Source of the DNA: Eubacterium sp. An11
GTDB lineage: Bacteria; Bacillota; Clostridia; Lachnospirales; Lachnospiraceae
Direction: 5' to 3'
Length of the DNA: 64,000 bases
Assembly: GCF_002161065.1 (NCBI RefSeq)
Contig: NZ_NFLV01000001.1
Coordinates: 353,106-417,105 of the forward strand
The notes under the pieces are model-generated. The model had not been told where the DNA came from and did not search any database. It worked only from the letters and a program-made list of their open reading frames with translations. A program made the position numbers and the translations under genes. Each line of letters begins with the position of its first letter. Position 1 is the first letter of the stretch. Shown here in pieces: positions 25,129 through 32,322 of the stretch.

Positions 25129-25623
25129 TTACAATTTATAAAAATGCGGCTCCACCTCTCCGTCTTCTTTTAATTCCACCACCAGGAAGCTCGGAACCGG
25201 CGGATCCTGTCTCGGCTGAGCAATGCTTCCCGGATTAAAGATCGTCACGCCTTCCTCCTCATAAACATGGTAGGCCGGCACATGGGTGTGTCCGTAAAAT
25301 ACAATATCCGCCCCCATTTCCAGTGCCTTATCCAGCAGTTCATCCTCCCCCCAGTTGACACCATACTGGTTGCCGTGGGTTACAAAACAGACATGTCCTC
25401 CCAGCTCAAAAATATCCTCGCTGTCCCCGGCGAAATAATAGTCACAATTTCCTTCCGCCAGATAAACCGGGCAGTCTGCCATACCCCGAAGCATCTCCGG
25501 CGTAAATTCTGAATCGCCGCAGTGCACCAGAGCGTCCATTTTCCCTTTCATAAATTCCAGGGCCACATTGAGATTGGCCCAGTTTCCATGGTTATCACTG
25601 ACCACCAATATCTTCTTTCCCAT
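25129..25623 (-). CDS. YfcE/MJ0936 family metallophosphoesterase
   Basis: A 164-residue calcineurin-like phosphodiesterase. Metal ligands appear as D10/H12 (VVSDNHGN), D37 (VHCGDSE), N in EGNCD, H in VTHGNQ, and GHTH (IVFYGHTHVPA). Members hydrolyse phosphodiesters such as bis-pNPP; the physiological substrate is unclear. The gene diverges from murI. Its 3' end abuts the tandem-repeat block. Confidence 0.92.
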   Translation of the reverse strand: MGKKILVVSDNHGNWANLNVALEFMKGKMDALVHCGDSEFTPEMLRGMADCPVYLAEGNCDYYFAGDSEDIFELGGHVCFVTHGNQYGVNWGEDELLDKALEMGADIVFYGHTHVPAYHVYEEEGVTIFNPGSIAQPRQDPPVPSFLVVELKEDGEVEPHFYKL

Positions 25624-25674
25624 AACAGTCCCTCTTTAACATACTTTATTGTCCTCTTAAAATATAGATTATAC

Positions 25675-25703
25675 TTGATTTCGCCGGAAAAAGAAACTAT
25701 ACT
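25675..25703 (+). promoter_or_regulatory. Promoter of murI
   Basis: TTGATT (25675-25680) and TATACT (25698-25703) are separated by 17 bases. The transcript start near 25710 leaves a leader of about 109 nucleotides containing three repeated sequences. Confidence 0.7.
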
Positions 25704-25734
25704 ATTTATGTTTTGGATAAAAATGAAAAAAATT

Positions 25735-25808
25735 CCGTTTTACAGATTTTAAAAAAATTATCTGTTATACAGACTTTAGAAAAGAAACAACCTGTTTTAC
25801 AGACTTTT
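25735..25808. repeat. Three spaced palindromic repeats in the murI leader
   Basis: CYGTTwTACAGAyTTT occurs at 25735, 25762 and 25792. The second and third contain CTGTTATACAG and CTGTTTTACAG palindromes. Spacing is 27 and 30 bases, about three helical turns. Confidence 0.65.
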
Positions 25809-25818
25809 GGAGGATATT

Positions 25819-26601
25819 ATGGCAAAGATTACGGACCCCATCGCCGTCTTTGATTCCGGCATGGGCGGTATCAGCGTATTGAAAGAAATGGTCCGGCTGA
25901 TGCCGGAGGAAGATTTTATATATTTTGGCGACTCTCTGCATGCCCCTTACGGCACTAAACCCACTGAAGAAGTCCGCCGCCTGACCATCAGCCGCATCAC
26001 GGACTTCATCGAAAACAAACACGCCAAAGCCATCGCTGTGGCCTGCAATACTGCCACCAGCGCCGCGGTGGCACTTTTGCGCAAAATGTATCCGTCGGTC
26101 CCTCTGGTGGGCGTGGAACCGGCCATCAAACCGGCCGTCTTCGCCTGTGAGAATCCGAGGGTTTTAGTCATGGCCACCCCGGTCACCCTAAAAGAAGAGA
26201 AATTCCACAATCTGGAGGCTCTCTACGATGACCAGGCGGAGATCTACCCTCTTCCGTGTCCCGGCCTCATGGAATTTGTGGAGCAGGGCGATCTGGACGG
26301 CTCTGATCTGGACGAATATCTCCGGGAAAAGATCACCCCTTATCTTGACAAAAATCTCACCGGCGTCGTCCTTGGCTGCACCCATTATCCTTTTGTAAAG
26401 AAAGAGATCCGCGCCATCGTCGGGCCGTCCGTGGAGATCTTCGACGGCAGTTTCGGCACCGCCAGAGAACTCAGACGCCGCGTCGCTGCGGCAGGACTGC
26501 TCCGCACCGACGGTCACAAAGGACAGGTTACCTTCTTAAACAGCTCCGAAGATCCGGAGAAGATCCGGTTGTCGAAATATTTATTTGAAAGAGAAATCTA
26601 A
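25819..26601 (+). CDS. murI: Glutamate racemase
   Basis: A 260-residue enzyme making D-glutamate for peptidoglycan. Catalytic cysteines are C76 (VACNTATSA) and C187 (LGCTHYPF). The N-terminal IAVFDSGMGGISVL and HAPYGTK are family marks. The ATG at 25819 has GGAGG five bases upstream; the in-frame TTG at 25807 overlaps that site and is rejected. It is monocistronic, with a repeat-bearing leader and a strong terminator. Confidence 0.96.
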   Translation: MAKITDPIAVFDSGMGGISVLKEMVRLMPEEDFIYFGDSLHAPYGTKPTEEVRRLTISRITDFIENKHAKAIAVACNTATSAAVALLRKMYPSVPLVGVEPAIKPAVFACENPRVLVMATPVTLKEEKFHNLEALYDDQAEIYPLPCPGLMEFVEQGDLDGSDLDEYLREKITPYLDKNLTGVVLGCTHYPFVKKEIRAIVGPSVEIFDGSFGTARELRRRVAAAGLLRTDGHKGQVTFLNSSEDPEKIRLSKYLFEREI

Positions 26602-26607
26602 ACAAAA

Positions 26608-26647
26608 AATGCTGCCGCAAATATGAGTTTTTGCGGCGGCATTTTTC
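26608..26647. terminator. Bidirectional terminator (murI / aldose epimerase)
   Basis: A stem of ATGCTGCCGCAAA with TTTGCGGCGGCAT is followed by TTTTCTCTC on the plus strand. Its A-rich 5' flank gives a T-run on the minus strand. It separates two convergent genes. Confidence 0.85.
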
Positions 26648-26658
26648 TCTCTCAGAAA

Positions 26659-27543
26659 TTAATATACAATAATATCATACGACTTCTCAAAGATCTCTCC
26701 CGGCGCCAGCGCATTGATGCCCGGTTTCTTTGAGATATCTTCCGCAAAGCCCCGGTTGTCGCAGCGTCCGCACCACGGTTCCAGGCAGACATACGGCGCG
26801 CCCGGCTTTGACCAGATGCCAAAATTCGGAAAATCTTTGCTCTCCAGGGCGATGTACGGAGAACCATCCGGCAGTGCCAGCGCCGCCCACTGAATCTGTC
26901 CGCCGTCAAACACCAGAGCGTCTTTATCAAACATATCTTTTCTCAGACGATACCGATGGTCGTTGAGTGCCAGCGGCCAGATCTTGTCCGCTATGGCCGT
27001 GCCGCTGCTGGTATCGAGCAGCAGATAGGAAAGCTCATCCACATCCGGCGCAAACTGCAGAAAATAATCTTCAAACTTCGTGCCCGGAAGAATCTGCACC
27101 CGAAAAGCCGGATGCCCGCCGATGGTAAAGTACATGGTCTTGTCCCCCTGATTGACCACGGTCCACCGCACAGTCAGACGATTTCCATTGAGAAGATGGG
27201 TCACGTCCAGTTGAAAATCAAAGGGATATCTCGCCCTTGTCTCTTCACTGGAAACCAGCCGGTGTTTTACCAGGTCTCCATTGCCTTCCACCCGCTTAAA
27301 ATCCATGTCTCTGGCAAATCCGTGCTGTCCTTCCGGATATTCTTTCCCCTCATAAGTGAAACTTCCTCCGTAATATTTGCCCACATTCGGAAACAAGATC
27401 GGCGCATGCCTGTTCCAATAAGCCGGGTCTGCCTGCCACATCAGCTCTCTCTGGTTTTCCCGGTCATAAAGGCTCACAAGCTCCGCCCCGTGGTCCGCAA
27501 TGGTTACGGACATCTTTTCATTTTCCATTGTATAAATTCCCAT
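26659..27543 (-). CDS. Aldose 1-epimerase family protein (LacX-like)
   Basis: A 294-residue galactose-mutarotase-like beta-sandwich protein. Features are a start of MGIYTMENEKMSVTIADHGAEL, RHAPILFPNVGKYYGG, a catalytic His in IGGHPAFRV, and YVCLEPWCGRCD. It belongs to the branch related to LacX and YeaD rather than classical GalM, so the sugar is not certain. The ATG at 27543 follows GAGGAGG. No sugar operon surrounds it. Confidence 0.87.
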   Translation of the reverse strand: MGIYTMENEKMSVTIADHGAELVSLYDRENQRELMWQADPAYWNRHAPILFPNVGKYYGGSFTYEGKEYPEGQHGFARDMDFKRVEGNGDLVKHRLVSSEETRARYPFDFQLDVTHLLNGNRLTVRWTVVNQGDKTMYFTIGGHPAFRVQILPGTKFEDYFLQFAPDVDELSYLLLDTSSGTAIADKIWPLALNDHRYRLRKDMFDKDALVFDGGQIQWAALALPDGSPYIALESKDFPNFGIWSKPGAPYVCLEPWCGRCDNRGFAEDISKKPGINALAPGEIFEKSYDIIVY

Positions 27544-27588
27544 AGTAACCCTCCTCATTATGTATTATCATATTTATTATAGCATAGA

Positions 27589-27634
27589 AAAAAGGCCATG
27601 TCTTTCAAAAAACAAGAAATCATGACCTTTTTGC
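27589..27634. terminator. Terminator downstream of the substrate-binding protein
   Basis: The minus strand reads AAAAAGGTCATG, a loop, then CATGGCCTTTTTT, a strong stem ending in a T-run. It sits between the binding-protein gene and the epimerase gene. Confidence 0.75.
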
Positions 27635-27661
27635 TATTTTATTGCTTCATACAATCACTTT

Positions 27662-28684
27662 TTATCTGGTGGAAAATTCTGTCGTTACCAGTTCCTCATA
27701 AGGCACTCTCTGGCTGAGTTCTCCGGCTTCTTCCAGGATATCCTGAATCAGGGTAAAGCTGTCTTCCTCAAAATAGGTATTGGTCTTATAGCTGTCCTGT
27801 TGTGCGTAACGATCAATGATTTTTTCGATGGTCTTCTCGTCAGTCTCCTTGAACTGCGGAGCGATCACCTTTGCCACTTCCGCAGCAGTGTGTTCCTCCA
27901 CATACTTCTGCCCTCTCTCAATGGCTTTGGTAAAGGACTGCAGCAGCTCTTTATTCTTTGCCAGAAATTCTTTTGTGGTGCTGTAGGCGGTATATGGCAC
28001 ATAACCGCTCTCCGTTCCCACGGAAGCCACCACATAGCCGGCTCCTTCTTCCTCGATCAGAGTCGCCGACGGTTCAAATTCCACCGTATAATCGCCTGTG
28101 CCGCCGACAAAGGCGCCGGAGGTATTGGCAAAATCAATGTTTTGCACCAGGTTGATATCTTTTTGCGGGTCAATGCCGTGTTTCTTTAACACATATTCAA
28201 AGACCATCTCCGGCATGCCGCCCGGCCGTCCCCCGATCACTTCTTTCCCGATCAGATCCTCCCACCGGAAATCATCGTCTTTTGTCCGGCTGACCACAAA
28301 GTTTCCGGCTCTCTGGGTGAGCTGGGCGAAATTGACCAGATAATTCTCATTGCCTTCATTATACTGGTAGATCGTAGCCTCCGGCCCCATAAAGGCGATA
28401 TCTGCGTCGCCGCTGATGACGGCCGTAGCTGTTTTATCGGCCCCAAATCCTGTGGTCAATTCAAGGTTGATGCCCTCATCCTCAAAATAGCCCAGTTCCA
28501 TGGCCACATACTGCGGCGCATAGAAGATAGAATGGGCTACCTCATTTAAGCGGACCGTTTTCAGATTGGTGTTTTTTGTGCCGCAGCCAGCCAGTCCGAA
28601 GACAGCCGCCAGAACGGCAGCGCCGGCCAGAACAAGGGTGGCAGCCTTTCCCGTTTTCGTCCTGCATTTAAAGTCTTGATTCAT
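27662..28684 (-). CDS. ABC transporter substrate-binding lipoprotein (NMT1/SsuA-like)
   Basis: A 340-residue secreted lipoprotein. A signal peptide runs to the lipobox GLAGC (Cys34). The NMT1/THI5-type solute-binding fold follows: RLNEVAHSIFYAPQYVAMELGYFEDEGINLEL, then ISGDADIAFMGPEATIYQ, then GGRPGGMPEMVFEYVL. Relatives bind thiamine precursors, alkanesulfonates or nitrate. No permease or ATPase gene lies beside it, so the ligand and transporter remain open. It is monocistronic. Confidence 0.9.
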   Translation of the reverse strand: MNQDFKCRTKTGKAATLVLAGAAVLAAVFGLAGCGTKNTNLKTVRLNEVAHSIFYAPQYVAMELGYFEDEGINLELTTGFGADKTATAVISGDADIAFMGPEATIYQYNEGNENYLVNFAQLTQRAGNFVVSRTKDDDFRWEDLIGKEVIGGRPGGMPEMVFEYVLKKHGIDPQKDINLVQNIDFANTSGAFVGGTGDYTVEFEPSATLIEEEGAGYVVASVGTESGYVPYTAYSTTKEFLAKNKELLQSFTKAIERGQKYVEEHTAAEVAKVIAPQFKETDEKTIEKIIDRYAQQDSYKTNTYFEEDSFTLIQDILEEAGELSQRVPYEELVTTEFSTR

Positions 28685-28755
28685 GGATAATCCCCCGAAA
28701 CTCCATACGTTTTTCTAAATCAGTGTATGCAGCATCCGGGAAAATGTGCGAAATC

Positions 28756-28950
28756 TCAACGGTACCGTCCTGCAATCTCGTAAAATTCTTCCTTACCTTC
28801 AATGTAAGGTTCATAGACGATCAGCGGGTCTTTCCCGTTGTACACCCGGCAGATGCCGCAGAGTTCACAGTTATTGCGGCATCGGAATGTTTCGGCGATG
28901 TACTGCCGCCGCTCTTCTCTGGTGGAATGTTCAATTGCTGGTGGTCGCAT
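28756..28950 (-). CDS. Small cysteine-cluster protein
   Basis: A 64-residue protein with a CxxxCxxCxxC cluster (C24, C28, C31, C34), flanked by REERRQYIAETFRCRNN and VYNGKDPLIVYEPYIEGKEEF. It could bind a metal or an iron-sulfur cluster. Its ATG overlaps the last 20 bases of the pseudouridine synthase gene in another frame and is preceded by GAGGAGAG, so translational coupling is likely. Family unknown to me. Confidence 0.7.
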   Translation of the reverse strand: MRPPAIEHSTREERRQYIAETFRCRNNCELCGICRVYNGKDPLIVYEPYIEGKEEFYEIAGRYR

Positions 28951-29953
28951 TTTTCTCTCCTCTCTTCATCCGGACCATCGTCCCCTTCAGATCTTCCGGC
29001 AGTCCGGCTGTGACAGTCACTTCTTCCCCGGTGAAGGGGTGGGGAAATCTCACTTTCCAGGCATGAAGGGCTGTCCGTCCCATTCCTTTTTCTTTTCGGC
29101 TTCCATCGCCATACAGCGGGTCACCCAGCAGGGGACATCCCAGGGACGCCATGTGAAAACGAATCTGATGGGTGCGTCCGGTTTCAATGAGCACCCGGCA
29201 GAGAGAGACTCCGTCGCCGCCGGCGGCATGCCGCCGGTCGCCAGATGAATTTCCCCGGACACCGCCGGAAAAATATCGCAGCGTCTGATAATGGGTCACT
29301 GCTTTTTTTGCCGAAGGACTTGTGCCTGCGCGCATTTTGAGGATTCCCTCGCTCCGGTCTTCTTCCATGGATACAGTGATAGTTCCGGAAGGGCGGAACG
29401 GGCAGCCATGAACCAGAGCCAGGTATTCTTTCCTGAAAAGGCCCTGTTCTCTCAAGCTCTGCATTCTCTCAGCCGTTACCTTGTTTTTGGCAATACCGAC
29501 GACGCCGGAAGTATCCTTATCCAGACGCCCGAAAAGGTGGATACCGGCATTTTGCCCGGTTTTCTCATAATAGCCGCTGACACCGTTGCACAGGGTATCC
29601 GTGAGGTGTCCTTTGGAAGGATGGCAGACCATCCCCGCGGGTTTATCCATAAAAAGCAGATTGTCATCTTCATAGAGAATATGAAGATCCATGGGAACCG
29701 GAAGAATATGATTTCTTCCGGAGATATCCGGGTTGTCGTCCATCATGATCTGAAGAAGTTCTCCCTCCCTCACAGTCTGACGCACGGTGACCGGCTCCCC
29801 GTTTAACAAAAGACCGCGGGAATTCTTCTTGAGGGCCCGGATTTTCCTTGTGGTCAGCTTCAATTTCCCATACAAAATGCTGCGGACCTCCTGACCGGAC
29901 TCTTCTTTTTTTATCCTGTAACTCAGGTAATGGGCGGCTGCACCCTCTGTCAT
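28931..29953 (-). CDS. RluA family pseudouridine synthase
   Basis: A 340-residue enzyme isomerising uridine in rRNA or tRNA. An S4-like N-terminus (VRSILYGKLKLTTRKIRALKKNSRGLLLNGEPV) is followed by the catalytic HLFGRLDKDTSGVV (Asp in RLD) and the C-terminal RTHQIRFHMASLGCPLLGDPLYG. The frame opens at 30151, but a promoter with TATAAT at 30051-30056 makes starts above 30040 impossible and the 30040 start nearly leaderless. The ATG at 29953 (MTEGAAAHYLSYR) is preferred; its ribosome-binding site (CGGGGGA) is imperfect. Confidence 0.85.
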   Translation of the reverse strand: MTEGAAAHYLSYRIKKEESGQEVRSILYGKLKLTTRKIRALKKNSRGLLLNGEPVTVRQTVREGELLQIMMDDNPDISGRNHILPVPMDLHILYEDDNLLFMDKPAGMVCHPSKGHLTDTLCNGVSGYYEKTGQNAGIHLFGRLDKDTSGVVGIAKNKVTAERMQSLREQGLFRKEYLALVHGCPFRPSGTITVSMEEDRSEGILKMRAGTSPSAKKAVTHYQTLRYFSGGVRGNSSGDRRHAAGGDGVSLCRVLIETGRTHQIRFHMASLGCPLLGDPLYGDGSRKEKGMGRTALHAWKVRFPHPFTGEEVTVTAGLPEDLKGTMVRMKRGEKNATTSN

Positions 29954-30050
29954 AACTTTTGTCCCCCGGGCTGCTGCTCTGTTCTCTGCAAATAATTTGC
30001 CCCGGGCAGCCCTGTTATCTGTTCTGTCTGTTTTTTCCATCATGGGCATC

Positions 30051-30079
30051 ATTATACACAAAAAAAGAACGAACCGCAA
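30051..30079 (-). promoter_or_regulatory. Probable promoter of the pseudouridine synthase gene
   Basis: On the minus strand TATAAT (30051-30056) is preceded by TTGCGG with 17 bases of spacing. The -35 is weak but correctly placed. Confidence 0.5.
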
Positions 30080-30173
30080 CCACACACACCTTTTGTCGTA
30101 TTTGCCCGATTTTATCTTGCGGCTGACTGTTTTTTGCAGTATACTGTTCACGGAGAAATGGATCTTTGATTTT

Positions 30174-30228
30174 CATTGGGTAAAATAGACGATATTTTCT
30201 GTTCCGCTGTCGTTTATTTTATCCAATG
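30174..30228. repeat. Long inverted repeat upstream of the antiporter
   Basis: Arms of 19 bases (CATTGGGTAAAATAGACGA at 30174; its near-complement ending CCAATG at 30228) match at all but two positions around a 17-base loop. It lies 50 bases before the antiporter start and has no U-tract, so an operator or leader structure is likelier than a terminator. Confidence 0.7.
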
Positions 30229-30277
30229 ATCGTTTTCATTCGTTTTTCACAATAAATAAATAGGAAGGGAAATAGAA

Positions 30278-31477
30278 ATGGAGTCTTATAATTTTCTTCT
30301 TTTTCTTGCCATCATTCTTCTGTCAACTAAATTTTTAGGAATGATATCAAGAAAAGTACATATGCCGCAGGTGGTCGGCGCCCTGGTGGCAGGAATCCTG
30401 CTGGGGCCATCCTTTCTTGGCATCATCAGTCTCGAGGGAGACACGGGAACATTTCTCGAATGTACCGCTGAGGTCGGCGTTATTTTCCTGATGTTTTCCG
30501 CAGGTCTCAGCACAGAACTGTCAGAATTAAAGGAGAACTGGCTGGCAGCCCTGGTGGTAGCCACCGTAGGCGTTATCGTTCCCGTGCTGGGCGGATTCGT
30601 CGGATACGCCATCTTTTTCCATGTGCCGCTTGACAGCTATACGGATTGTCTGAAAGCAGTATTTGTGGGTGTCGTTCTGTCTGCCACCTCTGTCAGCATC
30701 ACCGTGGAGACGCTCCGGGAGCTGGGACGTCTGAGAGGAAAAGTCGGCACAACGATTCTGGGTGCCGCTGTCATCGATGATATTCTTGGTATCATCGTCC
30801 TGACCATTGTCACCAGCTTACAGGATTCTTCCGTACATATCAGTGTGGTTCTGATCAAGATTGTTCTCTATTTCATCATGATCGCCGCCATCACCTTCGT
30901 GATCATCCGGTTCCGCCGGTATCTGGAACAGTGGAATCAGCTCCGGAGAATCGCCATCCTGGCTGTTTCTTTCTGTCTGATCCTCTCTTTTATTTCAGAA
31001 ACGGTCTTCGGCATTGCGGATATCACCGGCGCATATTTCGCAGGACTGATTCTGTGCAGCCTTAAGATCGGACCTTACGTGGGACGCCGGGTGGAGATTG
31101 CCTCCTACCTGTTCTTCTCACCGGTATTCTTTGCCGGAATCGGATTAAAGACTTCTCTTTCCGGTTTCAATATGAATATCCTGGCCTTCTCCATCCTTTT
31201 GCTGCTGATTGCCATTTTTTCAAAAATCATCGGCTGCGGACTGGGCGCCAAATTCTGCCACTTCCAGAATAAACAGGCTTTTCAGATCGGCGTGGGAATG
31301 ATCTCCCGGGGAGAAGTGGCCCTGATCGTCGCTCAAAAAGGATACCAGTGCGGACTGCTGGATGACACCCTCTTTGCGCCGATCGTCCTTGTGGTTATCG
31401 TGACCACCCTGATCACGCCGATTCTTTTGAAGCTGATCATGAAAGATCCTCCGGAAGCAGAGGTCCGTACTGCATAG
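30278..31477 (+). CDS. Cation:proton antiporter (CPA2 / KefB-NapA type)
   Basis: A 399-residue membrane protein with about twelve helices, starting MESYNFLLFLAIILLSTKFLGMISRKVHMPQVVGALVAGILLGPSFLG. Family features are GVIFLMFSAGLSTEL, the transport-site region GAAVIDDILGIIVL (Asp pair in VIDD), and GMISRGEVALIVA near the end. It exchanges Na+ or K+ for H+. No C-terminal Trk domain is present, unlike KefB/KefC. The AGGAAGGG site precedes the ATG. Confidence 0.92.
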   Translation: MESYNFLLFLAIILLSTKFLGMISRKVHMPQVVGALVAGILLGPSFLGIISLEGDTGTFLECTAEVGVIFLMFSAGLSTELSELKENWLAALVVATVGVIVPVLGGFVGYAIFFHVPLDSYTDCLKAVFVGVVLSATSVSITVETLRELGRLRGKVGTTILGAAVIDDILGIIVLTIVTSLQDSSVHISVVLIKIVLYFIMIAAITFVIIRFRRYLEQWNQLRRIAILAVSFCLILSFISETVFGIADITGAYFAGLILCSLKIGPYVGRRVEIASYLFFSPVFFAGIGLKTSLSGFNMNILAFSILLLLIAIFSKIIGCGLGAKFCHFQNKQAFQIGVGMISRGEVALIVAQKGYQCGLLDDTLFAPIVLVVIVTTLITPILLKLIMKDPPEAEVRTA

Positions 31478-31542
31478 ACCGGGACATCAGCAGGACCCAG
31501 AGAGCGATACGCTTCCTGCAAAACAGAGTTTTCTTTCTGAAA

Positions 31543-31680
31543 ACGCTGTTTCATGGAGGCACAGTTTCACAGAAGCACAGTCCCATGAGGCACAGTTTTA
31601 CGGGAGCACAGTTTCATGGAAGCGCAGTCTCATGAGACACAGTTTCACGAAAACACAGTTTCATGGAGGCACAGTTTCAA
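31543..31680. repeat. Minisatellite of about eight 15-16-bp units
   Basis: Imperfect head-to-tail units with consensus GCACAGTTTCAYGGAR run from 31543 to 31680 between the antiporter stop and a terminator. No gene fits the repeat; it continues directly into AATAAAAAACACTG of the terminator. Confidence 0.88.
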
Positions 31681-31685
31681 ACAAT

Positions 31686-31770
31686 AAAAAACACTGTATG
31701 ATGGACAATTCTCTTCTGGCAAATTCCTTTGCCAGAAGGCCTCTCTCTTTTCATACAGTGTTTTTCTTTT
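31686..31770. terminator. Composite bidirectional terminator
   Basis: An outer stem (AAAACACTGTATGA / TCATACAGTGTTTT) encloses an inner perfect hairpin (TTCTGGCAAA / TTTGCCAGAA). T-runs occur on both strands. It separates the plus-strand antiporter from the minus-strand FabT gene. Confidence 0.88.
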
Positions 31771-31778
31771 CTCTTTTT

Positions 31779-32228
31779 CTATTTATTTTCTCTGTGGGAT
31801 TGAAAGAATGCAGTTAGTGAATCAAGGCTCTTCATCCACACGCCAAGCTCTTCTGGTGTCAGGCAGCTGACCAGAGCATCCGTCATCTCCTTGTGGAACT
31901 GTTTATGATGTTCATACGCTTCCCGTCCCTTATCAAGCAGATAAATGTTTACCACACGGCGGTCATTTTCACTGCGCTTTCTGGACACATATCCTTTATT
32001 TACCAGACCATTCATAGACGTGGTCAGGGAGCCAACGGTAATCTTCAGCTTCTTTGCTATATCCGTCATCCTGGCTCCGGAATCCTCTCCGATTGCCTCA
32101 ATAATATGCATATCATTATTGCTGATATCTCTGAACTTATCTGTAATTATTGCTTTTTCTTCCAATTCCAGTATCTCATGAAATGTATTTACTAACATTG
32201 TATTGATAGTATTTCTTACTTCATCCAT
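31779..32228 (-). CDS. fabT: FabT-like MarR family regulator of fatty-acid synthesis
   Basis: A 149-residue MarR protein, starting MDEVRNTINTMLVNTFHEILELEEKAI. The winged helix (MTDIAKKLKITVGSLTTSMNGLVNKGYVSRKRSENDRR) has the wing RSENDRRVV. It closes the fatty-acid operon, the place where FabT-type repressors are found, and a TTTGAnnnTCAAA operator lies at the operon promoter (43017-43029). An ATG at 32246 is an alternative start; 32228 has the better AGAGGA site. FabT uses acyl-ACP as corepressor in streptococci. Confidence 0.85.
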   Translation of the reverse strand: MDEVRNTINTMLVNTFHEILELEEKAIITDKFRDISNNDMHIIEAIGEDSGARMTDIAKKLKITVGSLTTSMNGLVNKGYVSRKRSENDRRVVNIYLLDKGREAYEHHKQFHKEMTDALVSCLTPEELGVWMKSLDSLTAFFQSHRENK

Positions 32229-32322
32229 GGATTTATTCCTCTGCATTTTTCTGCTCTCATCTTCCTTTTTACCGAATATACGGTTCGTACAGTCCAGATT
32301 ATCTACTCATACTCTTCAAAAC

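Noticed and set aside
24953..25238. Plus-strand frames across the tandem repeats
   Set aside because: The peptide repeats arise from the 36-37-bp DNA units and there is no start signal.
31632..31817. 61-residue frame over the minisatellite and terminator
   Set aside because: It runs through a terminator hairpin and has no ribosome-binding site.
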